From NCBI GenBank assembly GCA_030613745.1, contig JAUWLK010000115.1, positions 1 to 8,317 of the forward strand: a stretch of DNA of 8,317 nucleotides, in the 5' to 3' direction. The translations under genes and the position numbers were made by a program. This document shows positions 1-5,851 of the stretch, piece after piece. This DNA comes from Flavobacteriaceae bacterium (GTDB taxonomy: Bacteria; Bacteroidota; Bacteroidia; Flavobacteriales; Flavobacteriaceae). The stretch's first letter is position 1. Every line of letters begins with the position of its first letter. The notes beneath the pieces are model-generated. The model had not been told where the DNA came from. It was given only the letters and a program-made list of their open reading frames with translations, and made no database searches.

Positions 1-549
1 AAAACCTAATTCAGAATTTTGTAAAAATTTCTTTTCAGAAATATGGATATAATTTAATTGACCACTATTTTCAATAGGGTTTATATTTTCTTTTAAAAAA
101 GATGCTTTTTCACGAGGATTTGGCTCTGTAGCCCATTTCCAGTGATTTTCATTGCTCCAAAATTTTGCCTTTTTAAAGGCTGGTTCATAACCGGTCTTAT
201 CTTTATTCCATTGTATGCTTCCACCACAATGGTCAAAATGTAAATGGGTTAAAAAAACATCTGTAATATCATCACGATGAAATCCGTTTTTTGCCAATGA
301 TCCATCTAAAGTAGTATCCCCGAAAGGGAAATAATAACTGAAAAATTTTTCATTTTGTTTATCTCCTGTACCGTTATCAATTAAAATTAAGCGATTACCA
401 TCTTCAATTAACATACATCGTAATGCCATGTCAATAAGATTGTTACTATCTGGTGGATTGGTTTTTTGCCATATTACTTTTGGTACAACGCCGAACATAG
501 CTCCGCCATCTAATTTAAAATTTCCGGTTTCAATAGGGTAAATTTTCAT
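1..549 (-). CDS. MBL-fold metallohydrolase, N-terminal part (cut by window edge)
   Basis: This is the first 183 codons of a metallo-beta-lactamase-fold hydrolase; the rest lies beyond the left edge. The family hydrolyses esters, lactones or thioesters with a two-metal centre. Directly visible is the metal-binding signature THLHFDHCGG, with H102, H104, D106 and H107 as the expected ligands, preceded by the strand and turn LILIDNGTGD (residues 54-63). The later His and Asp ligands would lie off the window, so integrity cannot be judged. The opening MKIYPIETGNFKLDGG resembles flavobacterial MBL hydrolases of the lactonase-like group. I chose ATG 549 rather than the in-frame ATG at 567 (which adds MSYQKS), because homologues as I recall them begin MKIYPIETG and a promoter-like -7 element at 569-576 would put the transcription start at or past 567. 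The substrate cannot be told from the sequence. No signal peptide is seen, so it is probably cytoplasmic. Confidence 0.88.
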   Translation of the reverse strand, partial: MKIYPIETGNFKLDGGAMFGVVPKVIWQKTNPPDSNNLIDMALRCMLIEDGNRLILIDNGTGDKQNEKFFSYYFPFGDTTLDGSLAKNGFHRDDITDVFLTHLHFDHCGGSIQWNKDKTGYEPAFKKAKFWSNENHWKWATEPNPREKASFLKENINPIENSGQLNYIHISEKKFLQNSELGF

Positions 550-568
550 AGATTTTTGATAAGACATG

Positions 569-596
569 CAAATATGCGAAAAATTGGCTAAATCAA
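569..596 (-). promoter_or_regulatory. possible promoter of the MBL hydrolase gene
   Basis: Read on the minus strand, CATATTTG (576 to 569) differs at one base from the Bacteroidota -7 consensus TAnnTTTG. A TTG at 596-594 lies 17 bases upstream as a possible -33 element, shorter than the usual 19-21. It sits between the tRNA terminator and the gene, where a promoter is needed. It implies a short leader to ATG 549. The match is modest and the region is AT-rich. Confidence 0.35.
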
Positions 597-610
597 TGTT
601 AAAGAAAACA

Positions 611-648
611 AAAAAACCTCAATTTAGAGTTATACTAAAATGAGGTTT
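611..648 (-). terminator. intrinsic terminator downstream of tRNA-Cys
   Basis: An inverted repeat pairs AAACCTCA (614-621) with TGAGGTTT (641-648). After one A-A mismatch, TTTAG (623-627) pairs with CTAAA (635-639), closing a 7-base loop. On the minus strand the stem is followed directly by a run of seven T (616 to 610). It begins six bases after the end of the tRNA and has the form of a rho-independent terminator. The stem could also work partly in the plus direction, but no plus-strand gene ends here. Confidence 0.8.
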
Positions 649-653
649 AACTG

Positions 654-724
654 AGGCGTCAAGCGGATTCGAACCGCTGTGGGAGCTTTTGCAGAGCCCA
701 GCCTAGCCACTCGGCCATGACGCC
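654..724 (-). tRNA. tRNA-Cys (anticodon GCA)
   Basis: A full cloverleaf folds by hand from 71 bases. The acceptor stem is GGCGTCA/TGACGCC. The D stem is GCC/GGC. The anticodon stem is GGGCT/AGCTC (one G-U pair) around the loop CTGCAAA with anticodon GCA. The T stem is AGCGG/CCGCT around TTCGAAT. The discriminator base is U73, a known identity element for cysteinyl-tRNA synthetase, which agrees with the anticodon. The 3' CCA is not encoded (the base after the discriminator is C, then AG), so it must be added by tRNA nucleotidyltransferase. The gene has its own promoter upstream and a terminator downstream, so it looks like a single-gene unit. Confidence 0.96.
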
Positions 725-737
725 AAAAAATCAGGTT

Positions 738-768
738 GCAAATTTAACTAAAAAATTACATTTTACAA
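738..768 (-). promoter_or_regulatory. promoter of tRNA-Cys, Bacteroidota type
   Basis: On the minus strand TAAATTTGC (746 to 738) is an exact match to the -7 consensus TAnnTTTG(C). TTG at 768-766 lies 19 bases upstream as the -33 element. The predicted transcription start is a few bases before the tRNA 5' end at 724. The promoter lies entirely in the 60-base gap after the glycosyltransferase stop at 785. I saw no convincing terminator between that stop and this promoter, so read-through from the upstream operon into the tRNA remains possible. Confidence 0.7.
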
Positions 769-784
769 TTAAAAATTTTAGTAT

Positions 785-2392
785 TTACTTATTTTCTAAC
801 AAATATAATTTAGTAGTTAACCTGGTTTTATACCCTTTTTTATTTTTATTGATATAATTGATATCAAATTGCTCAATAAGTTTGTTGTTGTATTTCTGTT
901 TTAATGAATTAGAGATACTATCATTTATTAATAATCCAAAAGTATTTTGCTGAGGTAAATCATTTAATCTTTTAACTCTTTTTACCGGTTCACCCAATTC
1001 CCAAATAAGCTCAGGTGATATTTTGTCAATGGAGTATAATGAAATGTTTTTAGTAGTATTATTCTGCCTTAATTTACTAATATTATTAAAATCAGGATTA
1101 TCATATAAAGTTTTTGCAAGTGGCAATCCTAAAACCATTATAAAACACATCATAGCAATATTTAAATAAAAAGCTTTTTCAAAATCATTTCTTTTAAGAT
1201 ACACTAAAAGTAAAATTCCAATAGTAAATAAGGCAATTGATGTTGCGATAAATGAAGTGTAAAATCCATCTAATTTTTCCCCTAAAAATAAATATCCTCC
1301 AACAGGAAAAGCCAAACAAATAATAGCAATTAGTCCAAACCCAAAATAAGCAATATATTTATCAGTTTTAGATAATTTATTTCTTTTTTGAATTAGATAT
1401 TTAATATAAAAACTTGTATTTAAGGCTAATGGAATTAACACAGGAAGTAAATACCGTGATTTCTTTTCTGGAATTACAGATAATAAGATAACAGTAATAA
1501 TTGTCCATAAAAATGTAAATTGATAAGTTTTTATATCAGTAACACGTTTTTTCATATATGGATATAATAAACCAATAAAAGCAAAAAATGTCCATAAACC
1601 TGATTGTGTAAAAAAGCTCCAATAATAATAAAATGGACGTATATTTCTATTTGACCATGCAGCAGTTTCTTTGTCGGCAATTGCTTCTGCAGAAGAACCA
1701 TCAGTTAAATAGATATATATTCCCCAAGTTAGACCAACCACAATAAAAAGGAAAATACTTACAAATAGTGGAGTCCATTTTAGTTTAAAATTTTTGAATT
1801 TAAATACAATTCCATATGCAATTAAAAAGGGTAAAAGTAAAGCGAAATGTGAAACAGGGCCTTTGCTCATAAAGGAGAGCCCTAGAAAAACACCAGTAAT
1901 AATCCAATGTTTCCAGATTGCAAAATTACTTTCTAAAGCTAGAAAAAGATGATAAATTCCAAAAAGCATAAATGCATGAGCAAAAATATCCCACTGACCA
2001 TTTCTACCAGAAAAAATAATATAAAAGGAAGTTGCTAAAACTAAAGCATTAATTAAAGCTTGTTTTTTATTTTGAAATATTTTTATAGAAAAAAAGTAAG
2101 AGGTTAAAATTAAAAACGTTACAGATAAAACTGCAGGTAACCGCAATCCGAATAAACTTTTTAAACCAAAAATTGAAGCGGAAAATGCTGTTAACCATGT
2201 TGGAAGAGGAGGTTTTTCATAGCGAGGTTCTAAATTCATTGTTGTATGAAACCAATTGCCATAATGTAGCATTTCACGGGCAGTAATAAAATTACGAGCC
2301 TCCATGATATTCACGTAAATTACATCTAAATTACTAAAGAAAATAGCTAAACACACAAGCAGAATTATAAAGATATTTTGTTTATGATTCAT
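785..2392 (-). CDS. ArnT/PMT-like family 39 glycosyltransferase (polyprenyl-phosphate sugar donor)
   Basis: A 535-residue polytopic inner-membrane protein of the GT-C fold, in the group that includes ArnT and protein mannosyltransferases. These enzymes use a polyprenyl-phosphate sugar at the periplasmic face and transfer the sugar to lipid A, protein or another glycan. The first membrane helix (about residues 5-25) is followed by the periplasmic loop bearing the acidic residue E31 in MEARNF, the expected catalytic position. The family block EPRYEKPPLPTWL lies at about 55-67. About ten further hydrophobic segments run to residue 430, and a soluble tail of about 100 residues ends the protein. 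The length fits the family (ArnT is about 550). The start ATG lies inside the end of the LAB_N gene (11-base overlap), which suggests coupled translation. It is the last gene of the folB-GT2-LAB_N-GT39 run. Acceptor and sugar are not determinable; lipid A modification is an inference by analogy with Arn. Confidence 0.88.
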   Translation of the reverse strand: MNHKQNIFIILLVCLAIFFSNLDVIYVNIMEARNFITAREMLHYGNWFHTTMNLEPRYEKPPLPTWLTAFSASIFGLKSLFGLRLPAVLSVTFLILTSYFFSIKIFQNKKQALINALVLATSFYIIFSGRNGQWDIFAHAFMLFGIYHLFLALESNFAIWKHWIITGVFLGLSFMSKGPVSHFALLLPFLIAYGIVFKFKNFKLKWTPLFVSIFLFIVVGLTWGIYIYLTDGSSAEAIADKETAAWSNRNIRPFYYYWSFFTQSGLWTFFAFIGLLYPYMKKRVTDIKTYQFTFLWTIITVILLSVIPEKKSRYLLPVLIPLALNTSFYIKYLIQKRNKLSKTDKYIAYFGFGLIAIICLAFPVGGYLFLGEKLDGFYTSFIATSIALFTIGILLLVYLKRNDFEKAFYLNIAMMCFIMVLGLPLAKTLYDNPDFNNISKLRQNNTTKNISLYSIDKISPELIWELGEPVKRVKRLNDLPQQNTFGLLINDSISNSLKQKYNNKLIEQFDINYINKNKKGYKTRLTTKLYLLENK

Positions 2393-3017
2393 TTTGTTTT
2401 TTTGATTTATGTATTAGCAAAATATTTCTAGAGTAAACCAAAATACCAAATATGTGACCTGTAAAAAGTACAGGATCTTTTCTTAATATCGCATAAATCA
2501 AAATCATTATTGATCCAGTTATACTTAACAACCAAAACCCTAGAGGCAGGGTAGATTCTTTTTGTTTTTCAGAATAGAGCCATTGATAAATAAAACGTAA
2601 AGTAAAAATAATTTGAGCGACACTGCCTAAAATTATTAACCAAACAGGTATTTGTTCATTTTGTAGTACTCTTTGTATATCAAATTGATTATTATTATAG
2701 GAGTAAATGACAAGAGTAAGAGGAAATAAAAATAAAAAAACACGAAAAAATTTATGTAATTTTTGCCATGAACCTTGTAATTGTAAATTTCTGATATATA
2801 TAAAATAGGTTAGTACTTGACCAAGCATTATTGCAAAATCATCTCTAAACCAACCATATATAAATAGTAAAAAGGAAGCAAGTAAACTCAATTGCCAAAA
2901 CAATATTGGTGTTACAACTTTTTTTACTTTTTCTGATTGGATCCATTGAATTAATAAGCGAGATGAAAACAAAAGTTGAGCTAGAAATCCAATACTGTAA
3001 ATTAACCAAGTACTCAT
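2382..3017 (-). CDS. tandem LAB_N-domain membrane protein, putative lipid-linked sugar transporter
   Basis: A 211-residue integral membrane protein made of two copies of the domain known as LAB_N, named for its occurrence at the N-terminus of some lipid-A-disaccharide synthases. No LpxB catalytic part is present. The copies align without gaps at a constant offset of 121: Q14/Q135, R20/R141, QW 24-25/145-146, SEK 28-30/149-151, P37/P158, FW 40-41/161-162, Y54/Y175, R58/R179, D60/D181, G66/G187, Y74/Y195 and RN 76-77/197-198. Each copy has three hydrophobic segments (4-25, 38-57, 61-80; 125-146, 159-178, 183-201), and another at 90-107 joins them, giving about seven in a 3+1+3 plan. To my knowledge LAB_N is grouped with the PQ-loop/SWEET-like transporters. 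The gene overlaps the upstream GT2 by 4 bases (ATGA) and the downstream GT39 by 11. A flippase role for the polyprenyl-linked sugar is inferred from context and architecture only. Confidence 0.85.
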   Translation of the reverse strand: MSTWLIYSIGFLAQLLFSSRLLIQWIQSEKVKKVVTPILFWQLSLLASFLLFIYGWFRDDFAIMLGQVLTYFIYIRNLQLQGSWQKLHKFFRVFLFLFPLTLVIYSYNNNQFDIQRVLQNEQIPVWLIILGSVAQIIFTLRFIYQWLYSEKQKESTLPLGFWLLSITGSIMILIYAILRKDPVLFTGHIFGILVYSRNILLIHKSKKQNES

Positions 3018-3748
3018 GAAATAATATTATCTTTTTTGGATGAACTTTTAACTTCGTAATTTATATATTTTTTTTTCATCCATAAATAAGCAAAACAATC
3101 AACCAAAGGTCCAAATAATCTATTCCATAAATGATATTTTGCTTCGCCTGCAATACGTGGAAAATGTTGAACAGGAATTTGTATTATTTTACCTTTTTGT
3201 AAAAGAATCATTGCAGGTAAAAAACGGTGTAATCCTTTAAACATAGGGATTTTTTTAGCATAATCTGTTTTGATAATTTTTAGTGGACAACCAGTATCAT
3301 CCATTCCATCGTTTGTAAAAGCTCTACGAATAGAGTTTGCAATTGTAGAGGACATATTTTTTGTGAAAGAATCTTGACGGTTAGATCGTACTCCCGTAAC
3401 CAAATCATATTCATCAATATACTCCAATAGTAAATTAAAATCTTGTGGTGTTGTTTGTAAATCAGAATCAATATATCCTACAAAATCACTTTTAGTAAAA
3501 TCAAACCCTGCCTTGATAGCAGCACTTAATCCTTTGTTTTCTTTAAAAAGTAAATAATTATAGTGTTTGTTTTTTGTACAAATATGTTCTATAATTTTCT
3601 GACTTCCATCAGTTGAACCATCATTTACAAATAAAATAGATGCAGATATAGGGCAATCCTTAATGTATTGTGAAAGTTCTTTTTCAACCCTATGAAGGTT
3701 GTCTTTCTCGTTGTAAACAGGTACGATTATGGTAAACGTTTTAGACAT
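3014..3748 (-). CDS. family 2 glycosyltransferase, polyprenyl-phosphate sugar synthase type (DPM1/ArnC-like)
   Basis: A 244-residue GT-A fold enzyme expected to transfer a sugar from a nucleotide donor to polyprenyl phosphate at the cytoplasmic face. The N-terminal strand reads TIIVPVYNEKDNL (6-18). VNDGSTDGS (41-49) carries the nucleotide-binding Asp D43, and D94-S-D96 followed by LQ is the metal-binding DxD-type motif. DTGCPLK (151-157) and the late segment from H195 to Y204 (PRIAGEAKY) match the acceptor-side blocks of dolichol/undecaprenyl-phosphate sugar transferases. The protein ends at residue 244 with a lysine-rich tail. It lacks the two C-terminal membrane helices of ArnC/GtrB and so is probably peripheral, like bacterial Ppm1/DPM1 forms. 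The gene starts 19 bases after folB and overlaps the LAB_N gene by ATGA. The donor sugar cannot be told from the sequence. Confidence 0.9.
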   Translation of the reverse strand: MSKTFTIIVPVYNEKDNLHRVEKELSQYIKDCPISASILFVNDGSTDGSQKIIEHICTKNKHYNYLLFKENKGLSAAIKAGFDFTKSDFVGYIDSDLQTTPQDFNLLLEYIDEYDLVTGVRSNRQDSFTKNMSSTIANSIRRAFTNDGMDDTGCPLKIIKTDYAKKIPMFKGLHRFLPAMILLQKGKIIQIPVQHFPRIAGEAKYHLWNRLFGPLVDCFAYLWMKKKYINYEVKSSSKKDNIIS

Positions 3749-3767
3749 ACATTTTAAAAGTAAAAAA

Positions 3768-4124
3768 TTATCTTTTCCTTTTCATAACAATGGAAACCGA
3801 TTCTACATTACCCCCAATAGGCGGATTTAATTTTGAGACTTTGACTTTAACTTTCTTTACTAAAGGAATTTCAAATAATATTCTATCTAAAATTTTATCA
3901 GCAACAGTTTCTAATAATTTTGTTCGAATTCCCATTTCTTCTTTTACAATTTTATTTAAGTGAACATAATCAACAGTATCACTTAAATTATCAGTTTTTG
4001 CTGAATTTTTCAAGTCTGCTTTAACGGATAGATCAACACTATAATCTGATCCAATTTTACCTTCTTCAATTAAACAGCCATGATAGGCATAAACTCGAAT
4101 ATTTTTAATTTTAATTGTTCCCAA
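3768..4124 (-). CDS. folB: dihydroneopterin aldolase
   Basis: FolB cleaves 7,8-dihydroneopterin to 6-hydroxymethyl-dihydropterin and glycolaldehyde in tetrahydrofolate synthesis, as a cytoplasmic oligomer. At 118 residues it has the normal length. Expected residues are in place: YAYHGC at 12-17, E21 (counterpart of S. aureus E22), VDY with Y53 (Y54), LLETVA with E72 for pterin binding, and SKLNPPIGG with K98 (catalytic K100). The start codon is TTG. An in-frame TAA lies only four codons upstream and the first internal Met is residue 64, so no ATG is available. The resulting MGTIKIKNIR matches the usual flavobacterial N-terminus, which supports TTG 4124. A strong promoter lies just upstream. 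The gene leads the run that continues into the glycosyltransferase cassette after 19 bases, so folate and surface-glycan genes may share a transcript. Confidence 0.93.
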   Translation of the reverse strand: MGTIKIKNIRVYAYHGCLIEEGKIGSDYSVDLSVKADLKNSAKTDNLSDTVDYVHLNKIVKEEMGIRTKLLETVADKILDRILFEIPLVKKVKVKVSKLNPPIGGNVESVSIVMKRKR

Positions 4125-4136
4125 AGAAATTTTTTA

Positions 4137-4169
4137 GCAAATATACTATAATGCTGTTTTTTATCTCAA
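4137..4169 (-). promoter_or_regulatory. promoter of folB and probably the glycosyltransferase cassette
   Basis: On the minus strand TATATTTGC (4145 to 4137) matches the Bacteroidota -7 element TAnnTTTG(C) exactly, with TTG at 4169-4167 as the -33 element after a 21-base spacer. The predicted start of transcription is around 4130-4134, which leaves a leader of only about 6-10 bases before the TTG start codon at 4124. No other clear promoter was found between folB and the downstream genes. Confidence 0.6.
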
Positions 4170-4204
4170 TTGTAAGCTCTAAATTTATTTTAAGTAAGAA
4201 ACAT

Positions 4205-4234
4205 TTTGATATAGCGTCTATTACCCTAAATTTA
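4205..4234 (+). promoter_or_regulatory. promoter of the glutamate-synthase-like gene
   Basis: TTTG (4205-4208) is followed after 18 bases by TAAATTTA (4227-4234), which matches TAnnTTTG except for the last base. The predicted start lies near 4241, about 24 bases before ATG 4265. The region 4125-4264 therefore carries two back-to-back promoters that do not overlap. The -7 element is part of a 10-base sequence, CTAAATTTAT, that also occurs at 4179-4188. Confidence 0.5.
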
Positions 4235-4264
4235 TAAAATATAATTCTAAACAAAATTAATGAA

Positions 4265-5851
4265 ATGAAAGTAAGAGAAAAATTTATCATTTTATCTATT
4301 GTATTAATTGTAGTTATAATCATAATTGCACAATTTTGGACTCCAATATGGTGGGGCTTTGTTGTTATTGGTCCTTTAATTTTAATGGGAATTATAGATA
4401 TAATTCAAAAAAAACACGCTATTAAAAGAAACTTTCCCGTAATAGGAAGAATGCGTTATTTGTTAGAAGCTATTCGTCCAGAAATTATGCAATACTTTGT
4501 TGAAACAGATACCCAGGGAAGACCTATAAATAGAATTTTTAGAACACTTATATATCAACGTTCAAAAAAAGTAAATGACACTACGCCTTTTGGAACTCAA
4601 GCTGATGTATATCGTGCTGGATACGAATGGATGGATCATTCAATGTATGTTCAAAATACATATGATAAGCATGATTCTCCAAGTATATTGATAGGTGGAA
4701 AAGATTGTAAAAAACCTTATAATGCTAGTTTGTTGAATATATCAGCAATGAGTTTTGGTTCTTTAAGTAAAAATGCAATTTTAGCATTAAATAAAGGTGC
4801 AAAAATTGGAGGGTTTGCTCATAATTCAGGTGAAGGAGGTCTTAGCCCTTATCATTTAAAACATGGAGGTGATTTAATTTGGCAAATAGGAACAGCATAT
4901 TTTGGATGTAGAACAAATGAAGGTAATTTTTGTCCTGATACCTTTCAAAAAGGAGCTAGAAAAGAGCAGGTAAAAATGATTGAAATTAAATTATCTCAAG
5001 GCGCAAAACCCGGTCATGGTGGTGTTTTGCCAGCAATAAAAAACACAGAAGAAATAGCTGAAATAAGACATGTAAAACCACACATTGATATTTTATCTCC
5101 ACCATCGCATTCTGCTTTTTCAAATCCCTTTGAAATGATGGAGTTTATAAAGCAATTGAGGGAACTTTCCGGTGGTAAACCAATCGGTTTTAAATTGTGT
5201 GTTGGTAAAAAAGAAGAGTTTATAGATATTTGTAAAGCCATGATTGAAAAAGGAATTACACCTGACTTTATTACTGTTGATGGAGGCGAAGGAGGTACTG
5301 GAGCTGCACCGGTTGAATTTTCAAACTCTATAGGTATGCCTCTTAGAGAAGGTTTGGTTTTTGTACATGACACATTGGTTGGGTTTGATTTAAAAGATGA
5401 GATAAAAATTATTGCTTCAGGTAAGATATTTTCTGGTTTTCATATGGTTCGAGCCAAAGCTTTAGGAGCTGATTTGTGTAATAGTGCAAGAGCAATGATG
5501 CTTTCTGTTGGCTGTATTCAAGCAAGGGAGTGTAATATAAATACTTGTCCTACTGGGGTTGCCACGCAAAACAAATCATTGATGAAAGGATTGGTAGTTG
5601 AAGAAAAATCTCAAAGAGTTGCTAATTATCACGATGAAACAATTCATAGTTTTTTAGAAATGATTGCTGCCGCAGGATTAAAACATCATGATGAAATTGA
5701 GCGCAAACATGTTAACAGAAGAATAGGAATGCACACTATTGCAAAATATAATGAAATTTATCCTGCAATAAAAAAAGGTAGTTTACTTAATAAAGAAACC
5801 ATACCAAATAGTTACAAAGAATTTTTTATTGATAAAGTACTAATAAATTAA
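4265..5851 (+). CDS. membrane-anchored FMN/[3Fe-4S] glutamate-synthase-domain protein (YerD-like)
   Basis: A 528-residue protein holding the FMN-binding synthase domain of ferredoxin/NADPH glutamate synthase, which reduces 2-iminoglutarate (from 2-oxoglutarate and ammonia) to glutamate. The N-terminal amidotransferase and the C-terminal beta-helix domain of full-length GltB are absent. Two hydrophobic segments (about 7-24 and 28-45) come first, so the catalytic part is probably held at the inner face of the membrane. Visible motifs are SAMSFGSLS near residue 160, the PGHGGVLPA loop near 250, VDGGEGGTGAAP near 340 (flavin and substrate site), and the cysteine set C417-x5-C423-x4-C428 ending in NTCPTGVATQ, which in GltB binds the [3Fe-4S] cluster. 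Size and layout resemble B. subtilis YerD. Without a glutaminase domain it would need free ammonia or act on another substrate; the true reaction is unknown. The gene stands alone and its stop overlaps the fbp stop. Confidence 0.9.
   Translation: MKVREKFIILSIVLIVVIIIIAQFWTPIWWGFVVIGPLILMGIIDIIQKKHAIKRNFPVIGRMRYLLEAIRPEIMQYFVETDTQGRPINRIFRTLIYQRSKKVNDTTPFGTQADVYRAGYEWMDHSMYVQNTYDKHDSPSILIGGKDCKKPYNASLLNISAMSFGSLSKNAILALNKGAKIGGFAHNSGEGGLSPYHLKHGGDLIWQIGTAYFGCRTNEGNFCPDTFQKGARKEQVKMIEIKLSQGAKPGHGGVLPAIKNTEEIAEIRHVKPHIDILSPPSHSAFSNPFEMMEFIKQLRELSGGKPIGFKLCVGKKEEFIDICKAMIEKGITPDFITVDGGEGGTGAAPVEFSNSIGMPLREGLVFVHDTLVGFDLKDEIKIIASGKIFSGFHMVRAKALGADLCNSARAMMLSVGCIQARECNINTCPTGVATQNKSLMKGLVVEEKSQRVANYHDETIHSFLEMIAAAGLKHHDEIERKHVNRRIGMHTIAKYNEIYPAIKKGSLLNKETIPNSYKEFFIDKVLIN

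Noticed and set aside
654..724. tRNA-Cys as an attachment site for a mobile element
   Set aside because: No integrase gene and no second copy of the tRNA 3' end were seen in the window, and the flanking genes are ordinary chromosomal ones.
725..784. Terminator for the glycosyltransferase operon before the tRNA
   Set aside because: Only weak A/T pairing (CTAAAA/TTTTAG) is visible, with no GC-rich stem; the stretch is better explained by the tRNA promoter.
3280..3471. Minus-strand 63-residue open frame inside the GT2 gene
   Set aside because: It is an alternative frame on the same strand within a well-supported glycosyltransferase gene, with no recognisable motif.
4179..4235. Direct repeat CTAAATTTAT (4179-4188 and 4226-4235) between folB and the synthase-like gene
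   Set aside because: Ten bases of A/T-rich sequence repeated once can arise by chance, and one copy is explained by the -7 element; I saw no third copy nearby.
4111..4323. Minus-strand 70-residue open frame across the folB/synthase divergent region
   Set aside because: It crosses two promoters, is antisense to the start of the synthase-like gene and overlaps folB in another frame; the composition is that of translated AT-rich DNA.
5014..5373. Minus-strand 119-residue open frame antisense to the glutamate-synthase-like gene
   Set aside because: It mirrors the conserved glycine-rich coding blocks of the real gene and has no motif of its own.
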